NCBI GenBank assembly: GCA_018672475.1
Contig: JABHFS010000035.1
Location: 1-39,867 of the forward strand
Direction: 5' to 3'
DNA length: 39,867 nt
DNA from: Gemmatimonadota bacterium
Lineage (GTDB): Bacteria; Latescibacterota; UBA2968; UBA8231
A model generated the notes under the pieces. The model was not told the DNA's origin. It did no database searches and saw nothing but the letters and a program-made list of their open reading frames with translations. Shown here piece by piece: positions 1-8,403 of the stretch (position 1 is the first letter of the stretch; every line of letters starts with the position of its first letter). A program made the translations under genes and the position numbers.

Positions 1-889
1 AAAAATCGTATGTTGGTTGGATCAAGCGCTACATTCTCTATCACGATAAAAGGCATCCCAGGGAAATGGGTGCCCGAGAAATTGAACGATATCTCAGCTA
101 TCTAGCCACAGAGAAAAAAGTGGCGGCCTCTACGCAGAATCAGGCATTCAATGCTCTACTCTTCTTGTATAAATCCGTGCTGGGTATTCAACTGGATGAA
201 AAGATTCAAGCCGTGCGGGCAAAACGACCAGACCATCTGCCCACAGTACTGACTCAAGATGAGGCGCGCGTCGTCATCGAGACGATGTACGGTACGCCTA
301 AATTACTAGTCCAATTGTTATATGGATGCGGATTACGACTGATGGAAAGTCTGCAACTACGCGTGAAAGATCTAGATTGGGGGTCAATCAAATTCTCATT
401 CGTGACGCCAAAGGTATGAAAGACCGAATTACCATGCTACCTGCATCACTAAAGAATGGCCTACAACAACAACTCACACAAACGAAGGCGATCCATGAGG
501 CTGATCTGGGCAAGGGGTGTGGGCGTGTGGCGCTGCCCTATGCGCTAGCTCGGAAGTATCCGAATGTGAATCGAGAGTGGGGGTGGCAGTATGTATTTCC
601 GGCGACCAGGCAATATAGGGATAGGGAAACGGGTGAGCGGCGTCGGCACCACCTACATGAAAGTTGTGTGCAGAAGGCACTCCGAGCAGCGGTGGGCAAA
701 ACTCGGGTCACTAAACCGGTGCATTGCCACACCTTTCGCCATAGCTTCGCGACGCACCTGCTAGAAGCCGGTTACGATATCCGTACGATACAAGAGCTGT
801 TGGGGCACAAGGATGTCAGTACAACAATGATCTATACACACGTACTTAATAAAGGAGGGTTGGCCGTCCGAAACCCGCTGGATGCGTAA
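1..889 (+). pseudogene. intI: Integron integrase (IntI-type tyrosine recombinase), 5' end cut by window edge, frameshifted
   Basis: Site-specific recombinase that would insert and excise gene cassettes at attI/attC sites. The frame is open from the left edge (codons from base 3, reading SYVGWIKRYILYHDKRHPRE before the ATG at 66), so the true start lies outside. The core-binding domain is followed by the catalytic domain with the first Arg in GCGLRLME, the IntI-specific insert containing WGWQYVFPA, the [10 protein letters not shown] box and the nucleophile Tyr at 833-835 in MIYTHV. Reading shifts by one base inside the G run at 379-383: the first frame stops at 417-419, while the downstream frame continues as [12 protein letters not shown]. 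One extra G would restore a continuous protein. It is either a real inactivating deletion or a homopolymer sequencing error. No cassette array is visible on the right. Confidence 0.9.
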
Positions 890-994
890 AAATCGAGACG
901 GGGCTATAAGTATTATTAATGAAAACAGGTCAACTTTTTCAGCCTTCCAAAATTCCTGTCACGTTGGCACATTAACGATAATCCCCCTTATCCG

Positions 995-1009
995 GCGTTA
1001 ATATAACGC
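995..1009. repeat. Short perfect palindrome downstream of the integrase
   Basis: GCGTTA, a three-base spacer ATA, then TAACGC. It lies in the 195-base gap between the integrase end and the convergent oxidoreductase. It does not fit the GTTRRRY/RYYYAAC core expected of an attC site, so I do not call it a recombination site. It may be part of a weak terminator or an operator. Confidence 0.3.
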
Positions 1010-1084
1010 TCGATGCCATAGACCAAATTCGGATCGCAGCATCGCCTTACGTTGTCTGATGTAACAAGTGGCGACAAATACAGA

Positions 1085-2140
1085 CTACGTAGCCTGCCAA
1101 GTCCCCAACCCCAAGCCACGCAAATCCGCCATCTCCCCCCGCTCCTCCGCCTCATAGAGCTCCCAAATCACCTGCAATCCTTCGAGACTACCAATCGAGT
1201 CGGTCAAAGGCGTCGCCCCAGTCTCGATGCAATCGACAAAGTGCGCCATCTCCAACTCGGTGTGTTTGGCATTTTTGGACTCCATTAGCACTTCTTCCTG
1301 CTGACGGCTGACTAGTTTACCGGCCTCGTGTTCTTCGGCCCGCGTATGCGCCATCAGTTTTCCCTGCGCCAAATCGATCTCCAGCATGCCCTGTTCGCAA
1401 TGCGCATGAAAGGCATAGCCGAGCCGTGAACCCTGGGCACCCCAGGTACCGAAGTGATAACCGAGTGCCCCACTCTCGAATGCGATCGTCGCGTTGCTCG
1501 TGCCCTCCTTCTCCATCCAAGGCGTGCAGAGATTAGTGCCGTAGTGATTGCCGCGCACCGGCTGCCCAAGCATCCACAGCATCAAGTCGATATAGTGGCA
1601 GCCGTGGCTGAAAAACTGACCGCCGCCCAAGGTCGCAGCCGAATGCGCCCAGTGGCCTTCGGCATAGCGCGTAAGCTGTTCGGTCCAGATTGAAAGCTGG
1701 AATACTTCGCCATAGGCTTTGTTCTCGATCAGCTCTTTCATCTTGACCACCAAGGGATGAAAACGCATACAATAGGCGACCATCAGCACCAGCCCACGCT
1801 CTTTCGCCTCCGCGATCATCTCTATGCACTGCGCCTCACTATTGGCCATCGGCTTTTCGACCATCACGTGTTTGCCGGCGCGCAAACAGGCCATGGTCAC
1901 TTCGTGGTGCAGATGGTGCGGCAGGACGACCAGCGCCGCATCGATATGTTCGAAAACCTGCTGATAGTCGGTCTCGATGATCGGGGCATTGTCCAACACT
2001 GCAGCCACTGCCTCGGCCTTGTCACGCTCAATGTCGACGACAGCCGCCACCTCAATGCGGTCGAGCACTTCCGCAAAGCGCGACGCGTGCGAACGAGCCA
2101 TACCACCACAACCGATAATACCAATCCGTGTTTTACCCAT
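1085..2140 (-). CDS. Gfo/Idh/MocA-family oxidoreductase
   Basis: Cytoplasmic NAD(P)-dependent sugar or inositol dehydrogenase of 351 aa, the usual family length. The N-terminal Rossmann fold begins GIIGCGGMA (residues 7-15), and the family lysine is K96 in VEKPMA, followed by the C-terminal alpha/beta substrate domain with GGQFFSHGCHYIDLMLW. I start at the ATG at 2140, preceded by AAAGGGGC, rather than the ATG at 2164 which has no ribosome site. It is last in a minus-strand unit after the sulfatase-fold gene (35-base gap) and the propeller gene, which suggests it oxidises a sugar they release. The exact substrate is unknown; related enzymes act on scyllo-inositol, glucose, galactose and others. 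Confidence 0.9.
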   Translation of the reverse strand: MGKTRIGIIGCGGMARSHASRFAEVLDRIEVAAVVDIERDKAEAVAAVLDNAPIIETDYQQVFEHIDAALVVLPHHLHHEVTMACLRAGKHVMVEKPMANSEAQCIEMIAEAKERGLVLMVAYCMRFHPLVVKMKELIENKAYGEVFQLSIWTEQLTRYAEGHWAHSAATLGGGQFFSHGCHYIDLMLWMLGQPVRGNHYGTNLCTPWMEKEGTSNATIAFESGALGYHFGTWGAQGSRLGYAFHAHCEQGMLEIDLAQGKLMAHTRAEEHEAGKLVSRQQEEVLMESKNAKHTELEMAHFVDCIETGATPLTDSIGSLEGLQVIWELYEAEERGEMADLRGLGLGTWQAT

Positions 2141-2175
2141 ATTTGCCCCTTTGTGAATCGGCACTGCGCCGAGTC

Positions 2176-3429
2176 TTATTCGATATATCCCAAATCCCTA
2201 AGCCGCTTCTCTAAAATCGCCGCCTCATCGGTCAACGTCTCCTGCCCCTGCATATTCTTATACGCCGAATCGTCAAGCAGTGCACCATAGCGCGTGCGAT
2301 GGGCTTGCGGGTCTACACAGACTAGATCAGCGCCAGTATTCAGGTCACGCAGTACATATTCTGCCATCTGCTCATTTTCGCGATAGAAATGCTCACCATC
2401 ACACAAACACCATTCGCGAATGCCTTTGTCGTCTTTGGCGATCTCATTTTCGTCGACCGCCGTGCGCGAGGTGACACGTGCGTGGTCCAATTGCAGGTTA
2501 TTGGCACTGAGGAAACCGACGCCATACTGGCTATCTAATTCAGACAATACCCACCGGTCTGCAAAAGAATCACCTCCCCCCAGCCAGCTTCGCCCATAAC
2601 CTTTATACTCTGTATCGATATCGGCCAACCCAGTGACTGTCGGCAACAAATCAATCGCAGAAACCGGCCCTGTCGTCGGAAACGAAAATCCACCGGGCAC
2701 ATGAGCCAACATCGGCACATGCACCACATTGGGATGCAGCCGATCGCCGTGCGCCATTACCTCGTCGCAAAAGCCTTCACCGTGATCGCCACAGATAAAG
2801 ACCGCCCACTCGTCGAGATTCACCTTCTTCAATAATTCAACCAAGGAGAATTCGAGCACGTGGTTCACCGCCGCGTAATAATAGCGCAACGCCTCTTCCG
2901 TTTCGCCCTGCTCAACCAACGCCCGCAAATTCGGCATGCCGGGAATACCCGCCATGCCATAACCGCCATGCGTATACCAAAAGTGTAGAAACTTGAACTG
3001 CGGCCGGTCATCAGGCTCGATAAGGCGGGCGGACAGACGCTCCAAAGAGCCCAAGTGCTGACTGGATACTTCCTCGTCGACCGGACCGATATGGGGTTCA
3101 AAATCCAGGAAGCGGAAGACGTCCGCCCGTTCAGAAAAACCCTTGACGCTATATCCGGCCTCGGCAAAAATTTCGAAGAGATTGTCAATACCGGCGAACA
3201 TCTTCAGATAGGTCTGACCGAAGAGCCCGTGTTCAAAGGGATAGAGCCCGGTAAAGAGTGAAGAGTGCGAAGGTCTAGTCGCCGGCGCAGTGACAAAATA
3301 GCGTTCGGCCAGCGCGTAATCTCGCGTCAGCAAATCAAATTTGGGCGTATTGAATAGCGCATTGGTGCGGCTCAGCGCATCGTAACGCCAACAATCGATT
3401 GAAATAACTAGAAATTTGTCGACCGACAT
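2176..3429 (-). CDS. Sulfatase-fold (alkaline phosphatase superfamily) hydrolase lacking the formylglycine motif
   Basis: A 417-aa protein with the sulfatase fold: metal-site Asp D12 in SIDCWRYDAL, nucleophile loop at residues 47-64, second metal site D215/H216 in CGDHGEGF, and HPNVVHVPML around 232-241. In true type I sulfatases the nucleophile loop is C/S-x-P-S-R. Here it reads T51-R-P-S-H, so the residue converted to formylglycine is Thr and the Arg is His. That argues for a phosphodiesterase, phosphatase or other ester hydrolase with a Thr nucleophile rather than a sulfatase. No signal peptide is seen, so it is probably cytoplasmic. GGGGGA lies 6 bases before the ATG. It starts 13 bases after the propeller gene ends, so the two are probably co-transcribed. 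Confidence 0.85.
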   Translation of the reverse strand: MSVDKFLVISIDCWRYDALSRTNALFNTPKFDLLTRDYALAERYFVTAPATRPSHSSLFTGLYPFEHGLFGQTYLKMFAGIDNLFEIFAEAGYSVKGFSERADVFRFLDFEPHIGPVDEEVSSQHLGSLERLSARLIEPDDRPQFKFLHFWYTHGGYGMAGIPGMPNLRALVEQGETEEALRYYYAAVNHVLEFSLVELLKKVNLDEWAVFICGDHGEGFCDEVMAHGDRLHPNVVHVPMLAHVPGGFSFPTTGPVSAIDLLPTVTGLADIDTEYKGYGRSWLGGGDSFADRWVLSELDSQYGVGFLSANNLQLDHARVTSRTAVDENEIAKDDKGIREWCLCDGEHFYRENEQMAEYVLRDLNTGADLVCVDPQAHRTRYGALLDDSAYKNMQGQETLTDEAAILEKRLRDLGYIE

Positions 3430-3442
3430 CTACATCCCCCAA

Positions 3443-4792
3443 TTAATCCATTAACCGCGCATTGTACTGCCGCGCGGTATGTCTATAATTTCCAAGTTGC
3501 TGCGCATCTAATGACGTGGATGCATACACATATACCGCATCGCCATAGGGATCGTATAATACGACCCCCTCCCGCCCGTCACCGCAGAGATCCGCCGCAA
3601 AACAGTGATACCACCCCATCCGGCCGCCAGTCGGCGGCGGTAGTTCGGCAAAGCGCACCACCTTGTTCCCGTGGCCATCAAAAAGCGCCGCCGGGCTATA
3701 GAGCAGATCCGCCTGCTCGCCCCCATACCAACGTATCGTTTCCATTCCCGTATTGTTGGGTGACTCGTCTACCACAAAACGACAGAGCACCTCGCCATCG
3801 CGCGAGACGATCATCACTTCGGGATTATGTCCATTATAGCGAATCGCCAACTCCCGCCCGGGCAAATCGCGGCGAAAATCCCCACAGCGCACCTCTTGGC
3901 CATGCGGCACCAATTCCTCGCCCAAGTGCAACACACGATTGCCCTGCGCATCCAGGATCTGGCCGCTGCCCGATATAATCGCCGCATGCCCACCAGCCCA
4001 TTCTTCAACCAACACGCTATCCGCATTGTCTCCTAAGAAGGCCTGCCACAATACGCGCCCGTCGTGATCCAACCCATAATGCCCACCATTGACCTCGTCG
4101 CGGCCGTCCCCATCGAGATCTCCTACCGCCGGGATATACGCCGAGTGCCCCGGATAGCGGTATTCCTTATTGCGATAGTGCCACAACGCTTCGAGCCGAT
4201 GGTTAAAGGCCAGGATATCATTGCCCACCTTGACGACAAAGTCCTGCGCCACCGGATGCCCCGAGAAATTGGCAATCATCAACCGCTGATGCACATAGTT
4301 GGGAATATGCGCCTCCCCATCCACATAGGCCGAACAACGCGCCAGTTCCTCCGGCATCGCCGAATGTTTTACCGCCCCCGTCGCACCATCTAAAATGACC
4401 AGGCGCACCCCCGCCAAATCCCACTTACTTGTACACTCCACCGCCGGATCAACCATAAAACAAATAACTTCCTGCCGCCCATCCTGGTCGATATCATAAA
4501 TAGCTACCGGCCCCGGCCTATCGGGAGAAACCGTCTCCAGCATATCCTCCGCATCCGCATCCTGCACGCAGAATCCCTTATCCCCCACCGACCACAACAT
4601 CTCCCCCTCTAGCGTAAATGCCCCGAGAAAACTCGGCTTGATCCCACCTAACGACTTATACACCAGGAAATCCATCCGCCCATCCCCGCTCAAATCGCCG
4701 ATGCGGATATCCCCGCCGACCCGCCGACCGTCCTCGATACTGATACATTCCTCCGGCAAGAGGACCTTCTTATGCAACACTGCTTCGGACAT
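3443..4792 (-). CDS. FG-GAP/EF-hand-repeat beta-propeller protein, PL11 rhamnogalacturonan-lyase-like
   Basis: A 449-aa protein built of beta-strand repeats with at least three calcium-loop motifs of D-x-D/S-x-D-G form: GDLSGDGRMD (32-41), DIDQDGRQE (100-108) and GDLDGDGRDE (224-233). Repeated phrases such as LDGATG, DHDGRVLW and SRDGEVL mark propeller blades. This pattern is shared by integrin-like FG-GAP proteins and by family 11 rhamnogalacturonan endolyases. The stretch around residues 215-250 is most lyase-like, but I cannot verify catalytic residues. There is no signal peptide, which is unusual for an extracellular lyase. It is the first gene of the unit with the sulfatase-fold hydrolase and the oxidoreductase. 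No strong ribosome site precedes the ATG. Confidence 0.65.
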   Translation of the reverse strand: MSEAVLHKKVLLPEECISIEDGRRVGGDIRIGDLSGDGRMDFLVYKSLGGIKPSFLGAFTLEGEMLWSVGDKGFCVQDADAEDMLETVSPDRPGPVAIYDIDQDGRQEVICFMVDPAVECTSKWDLAGVRLVILDGATGAVKHSAMPEELARCSAYVDGEAHIPNYVHQRLMIANFSGHPVAQDFVVKVGNDILAFNHRLEALWHYRNKEYRYPGHSAYIPAVGDLDGDGRDEVNGGHYGLDHDGRVLWQAFLGDNADSVLVEEWAGGHAAIISGSGQILDAQGNRVLHLGEELVPHGQEVRCGDFRRDLPGRELAIRYNGHNPEVMIVSRDGEVLCRFVVDESPNNTGMETIRWYGGEQADLLYSPAALFDGHGNKVVRFAELPPPTGGRMGWYHCFAADLCGDGREGVVLYDPYGDAVYVYASTSLDAQQLGNYRHTARQYNARLMD

Positions 4793-4870
4793 GCTATGCT
4801 CGTTTTCTATGATAGAGCTTGATAAGAAATTACAATCGGTTCAAGCTAAGTGCGGGCGATGCGGACGGTG

Positions 4871-5019
4871 CGGTTTTGCGGTGCGTCTCCGGGTGTTTTT
4901 GGACCCCCGGGCCGTCGCCCCTCGGGGCGCCTTCGCGCCCACTCGCCCGGCCCTGCCCGACCAGACCCTCTTACCCAACCACCACCCCGAAAAATACCCT
5001 GCGTCGCACTGCAAAACCG
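4871..5019 (+). repeat. 149-base complex inverted-repeat element, candidate structured RNA on the + strand
   Basis: Bases 4871-4885 pair with 5005-5019 (14 Watson-Crick pairs plus G4880-U5010). After a 5x5 internal loop, 4891-4900 pair with 4990-4999 (nine pairs plus G4895-U4995). The apical part holds a nested hairpin CGCCCC-TC-GGGGCG at 4916-4929, enclosed by GGGCC 4909-4913 with GGCCC 4949-4953. Both deviations from perfect pairing are G-U on the plus-strand transcript, whereas the minus strand would carry C-A mismatches. Function unknown: a non-coding RNA or a dispersed palindromic element are both possible. Confidence 0.7.
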
Positions 5020-5221
5020 GCCCTCGGAAACTTGGGCAGTACCGACTAAAACCCGTAAGCCATTGATGACATCCATCTATAATGCTAGAGACCCTGGATT
5101 TAAGTACTATCTCAAATAATTCAGGGTTGTCTGAAGATATATACTTCCACCCTTCAAACATTACAGAGCTACAGAAGGATTTATTAATGTCCAGCCCCAA
5201 TCTATATGACTAAGTATCAAA

Positions 5222-5387
5222 GGGCTGGGCGAGGGTATTCCCGCAGCGGATTTCGACATGCTCATTTTACAGGATTGTAAAATGGGCATGTCGCCTCGGA
5301 GCCGAGCAGGGATGGTCGGCGAGCTCCCGAAGGGCGCGTATCGCGCAGCGATGCGTGCATGAGCAAGGGAATACCCTCGCCCAGCCC
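5222..5387 (+). repeat. 166-base element closed by a perfect 21-bp stem, with internal hairpins
   Basis: The outer arms 5222-5242 and 5367-5387 are exact reverse complements over 21 bases. Inside, 5254-5271 and 5276-5293 form an 18-bp hairpin around a GGAT loop with a single non-Watson-Crick position, U5262-G5285, which is a wobble only on the + strand. Further small hairpins are CTCGG/CCGAG (5295-5306) and GCGCG/CGCGC (5334-5346). The whole is a cruciform or four-way-junction-like fold. It could be a small non-autonomous mobile element, a dispersed palindromic repeat or a structured RNA. It lies 20 bases beyond the stop codon of the lactonase gene. Confidence 0.8.
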
Positions 5388-5407
5388 GTACGCACCAAGC
5401 CAGCCTA

Positions 5408-6490
5408 TCAGGCGATCATAATACAAGAAGGCTTCACAATCTCCATCGGCTCACCCACCGCACTCAACTTCCCACTCCCCGCATCAATGCGAAACACCAC
5501 CACATTCTCCCCCTTATCATCCGCTCCCATATTCGCACACAACAACAATCCCCCATCGGCGGTAATCGCCAAATTCTGCGCAAAATTCCCCAGACTCGGC
5601 GCGATCTCCACCAGCGTCAAACAGCCATCGGCGCCAATCGCATATACCGCGATGCTATCGTGCAGACGGTTCGAGCAATACAGAAAACATCCATCCGGAG
5701 TGATCTTGATATCCGCCGTATAACTCGTGTCAGAAAAATCATCCGGCAGCGTCGAAATCACCTGCAGCTCGATCAAAACGCCGGCGTCTTCGTCATGGCG
5801 ATAGACATTGACTGAGTTAGCCAGTTCATTGTTGGCGTAGACATATCCGCCCTGCGGATGATAGGTGAAGTGACGCGGGCCGCCGCCGCCGATGGTGCGC
5901 ACATAGGGCTGAGCGAGCGGTGTTAAGGTCGCCGATCCCGCGTCGAGACCATAACCGACGACCTGGTCCATACCGAGATCGCAGGCATACATGCTTTTTC
6001 CGCTCGGGCTAATTACCGCACAATGCGCGTGTGCGGCCTCTTGTCTATTGCCATCGACCATACTCCCGCCTTCATGCGGTATAAAAGAAGCCATCTCACC
6101 AAGCGCCCCATCGGCCTGCAGCGGGTACGAGCCGACACTGCCGGACGTATAATTGGCGACGACCGCCGTTTGGCCCGACGGGTCCACATCCACATAACAG
6201 GTAGTGGTGCCATTGGCCAATTGCTCATTGCGTTTTTTTATTTCGCCCGAGTCACCGACGATCTCAAAAGCGGCGACATAACCGGGATCGCTCTCGAAAG
6301 CACCCGGCACATGTGTCGAATAAAGTGTCTTGCGGTCGGGCGAAAGTGCGAGAAAAAATGGGTTTTCGATATCGGCATATTCCTGTAGCACCTGCAATGC
6401 ACCCGTCTCAGCATTGAGTTTACAGGCGGTAATCGCACCGGCGTCACCTGCAGCACACGAGGTGATAAAAATTAAATGTTCTTCAGCCAT
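5408..6490 (-). CDS. Lactonase, seven-bladed beta-propeller family (6-phosphogluconolactonase-like)
   Basis: Predicted to hydrolyse a sugar lactone in the cytoplasm, 360 aa from the chosen start. The signature GGGGPRHFTYHP followed by YVYANNEL is the family hallmark, and blade repeats such as LALSPDRKTLYS, VDVDPSGQTAVVANY, AVISPSGKSMYACDLG and IKITPDGCFLYCSNR run through the chain. I start at the ATG at 6490 with GGAG six bases upstream rather than at in-frame codons further 5'. It is divergent from the aminopeptidase gene, so the 166 bases between them carry both promoters. It could act on lactones produced by the Gfo/Idh dehydrogenases in the window, but members of this family vary in substrate. 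Confidence 0.88.
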   Translation of the reverse strand: MAEEHLIFITSCAAGDAGAITACKLNAETGALQVLQEYADIENPFFLALSPDRKTLYSTHVPGAFESDPGYVAAFEIVGDSGEIKKRNEQLANGTTTCYVDVDPSGQTAVVANYTSGSVGSYPLQADGALGEMASFIPHEGGSMVDGNRQEAAHAHCAVISPSGKSMYACDLGMDQVVGYGLDAGSATLTPLAQPYVRTIGGGGPRHFTYHPQGGYVYANNELANSVNVYRHDEDAGVLIELQVISTLPDDFSDTSYTADIKITPDGCFLYCSNRLHDSIAVYAIGADGCLTLVEIAPSLGNFAQNLAITADGGLLLCANMGADDKGENVVVFRIDAGSGKLSAVGEPMEIVKPSCIMIA

Positions 6491-6656
6491 AATCGACTCC
6501 ATTCGTGGAAGATGATTTGTCTCGAGCAAGTAGTAAGCCCTTTTTGGCCGGTAGGGTCAAGTAGACAAGCATCAATGCCGGACTGGAACGACATCCCGCC
6601 CGTCTCTATATTCAGGCAACACTTTGTCGCCACTACCCAAAGAAACCCGCAGGCAT

Positions 6657-8348
6657 ATGCACAGCAATGAACGTTTGGCCGCATGCAGGACCTGGATGCA
6701 ATCCCGGCACTACGACGCCCTGATCATCCCCACCAACGACCCCCATTTTTCGGAATACGTCGCCGAGCACTGGCAAGCCCGCCAATGGCTGTCGGGCTTC
6801 AGCGGCTCAGCTGGCACGGCGGTTATCACCGCCGACCAGGCGATCGTCAGTGTCGACTCCCGCTATTTCCTGCAAGCCGAAAAACAGTTGGCCCCAGGTT
6901 TCTCCGTGCTCAAGCAGCAAGCAGCCCATACAACCGGGTATCTCGACTGGATCGCCGATGAATTGCCGGCTGGCAGCACAGTCGCCATTGATGACAGACT
7001 CTGCTCCGTCAACGGCGTCACGGATATTGGCGCGCGGTTGGCGAAAAACGACATCGAATTACAGCTATGCGAGGACCCCTTCGTCCAGTTGTGGTCTGAT
7101 CGCCCGCCCTTGCCCAACTCCGAGCTATTCGAACTCGACATCGCCTATAGCGGTGTCTCACGCAAAGACAAGCTGCAATCGTTGCGCGCCGCACTCGCCG
7201 GACGCGCCTTCTTGGCAACCGCCTTGGACGAGATCGCCTGGCTGCTCAACTTGCGCGGCAGCGACGTGGAGTTCAACCCCGTGTTCTACGCCTGGTTGCT
7301 CATTGAAGAAAAGCAGGCCACGCTATGTTGTGATAATCCCATGCCGCAAAACGTGCGCGATGCGCTGACAGCCGACGGCATCACATTGCGTCCCTATGCC
7401 GACATCACCGAGTTGCTCGACCGGGAAACACTGACCGTTCACTGCGACTGCGCCCTGCTGCCCGCGCAACTCGGCCAATACGCGGTCGACCTAGCTTCGC
7501 CGATCACATTGCAGAAAGCCATCAAAAACACGACCGAGTTGACCAATTTGCAGCAGGCGATGCTCAAAGACGCGCGGGCTTTGCAGGCCTTTTACCGCTG
7601 GCTGAAAAACGAATCTGAACAACGGACGCTAAGCGAATGGGATTGCGTCGAACAACTCGACACCTACCGGGCGCAGCAGGGTAACTATATCGGGCCGAGC
7701 TTCGCGGCGATCGTCGGTTCGCGGCAAAACGGTGCCATCGTGCATTACCACCCAACCGCCGAGCAATGCGACCCTGTCGCACCCGGCGTCTTGCTCATCG
7801 ACTCTGGCGGACAATACCTCGAAGGCACTACCGATATCACTCGCACTATCTGCATCGGCGAACCGACGCCCGAACAACGCACGCACTACACGCTCGTATT
7901 GCAAGGGTTGATCGCACTAAGCGAGGCGGAATTCCCGCGCGGCACCACCGGCAACCAGATCGAGGTGCTCGCCCGCCATCCACTGTGGAAACGCGGTCTC
8001 AACTACGGGCACGGCACCGGCCACGGCGTCGGCTATTTGCTCAACGTGCACGAAGGACCACAGTCTTTCGGTAGGGGGGCGGCGGCAAAAAATATCGCCT
8101 TGCAACCCGGTATGCTGATCACCATCGAACCGGGATACTACGTGCCCGGAAGCCATGGCATCCGCAACGAGAATATGGTGGCGATTACCGAGGCCGAAAA
8201 CGAGGGTTTCTTGCGCTTCACTACATTGACGGTGCATCCATTCGACACGGAGATGCTCGACGACGAATTATTGGACGAGCGCGAGCGGGCATGGCTCGCC
8301 CAGTACAACGCGCACTGCGCGGTCTTATTGGGCGAAGCCGCCGCCTAA
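6657..8348 (+). CDS. pepP: Xaa-Pro aminopeptidase (aminopeptidase P, M24B), long form
   Basis: Cytoplasmic dimetal peptidase removing N-terminal residues before proline. It has 563 aa from the ATG at 6657, the three-domain long form: two creatinase-like N-terminal domains and a C-terminal pita-bread domain. Metal ligands are visible as D382 and D393 (LLIDSGGQY and TTDITRT), H456 in GHGTGHG, E491 in TIEPGYY and E505 in RNENM. The ATG at 6657 is preceded by GCAGG; an in-frame TTG 33 bases upstream has no ribosome site. It is a housekeeping-type gene, transcribed alone and convergent with the next minus-strand gene only 55 bases away. Confidence 0.93.
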   Translation: MHSNERLAACRTWMQSRHYDALIIPTNDPHFSEYVAEHWQARQWLSGFSGSAGTAVITADQAIVSVDSRYFLQAEKQLAPGFSVLKQQAAHTTGYLDWIADELPAGSTVAIDDRLCSVNGVTDIGARLAKNDIELQLCEDPFVQLWSDRPPLPNSELFELDIAYSGVSRKDKLQSLRAALAGRAFLATALDEIAWLLNLRGSDVEFNPVFYAWLLIEEKQATLCCDNPMPQNVRDALTADGITLRPYADITELLDRETLTVHCDCALLPAQLGQYAVDLASPITLQKAIKNTTELTNLQQAMLKDARALQAFYRWLKNESEQRTLSEWDCVEQLDTYRAQQGNYIGPSFAAIVGSRQNGAIVHYHPTAEQCDPVAPGVLLIDSGGQYLEGTTDITRTICIGEPTPEQRTHYTLVLQGLIALSEAEFPRGTTGNQIEVLARHPLWKRGLNYGHGTGHGVGYLLNVHEGPQSFGRGAAAKNIALQPGMLITIEPGYYVPGSHGIRNENMVAITEAENEGFLRFTTLTVHPFDTEMLDDELLDERERAWLAQYNAHCAVLLGEAAA

Positions 8349-8403
8349 CGCAGAAAAAAACACCGCCGCCGGATCGAGCAGAAACTCGTCTCGGCTCGTG
8401 ATA

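Larger units (their letters stand above)
4793..5407. other. 615-base gene-free region with two structured elements
   Basis: Lies between the propeller gene start (4792, minus) and the lactonase end (5408, minus). Small open frames occur on both strands, but they follow the base composition of the hairpins and show no protein similarity I recognise. Besides the two elements listed separately, a weaker hairpin pairs 5091-5096 with 5122-5127. The promoter for the minus-strand unit starting at 4792 should lie here. Confidence 0.7.

Noticed and set aside
890..1084. Possible attC or attI site beside the integrase
   Set aside because: I searched for GTTRRRY and RYYYAAC core pairs and found none with correct symmetry; only a 15-base palindrome remains.
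2176..3429. Annotating this protein as a sulfatase
   Set aside because: The residue needed for formylglycine is Thr and the following Arg is His; fold membership does not prove sulfatase activity.
4841..5200. Overlapping open frames on both strands in the GC-rich intergenic region
   Set aside because: They coincide with the inverted-repeat element, give Arg/Pro-rich peptides and lack ribosome sites.
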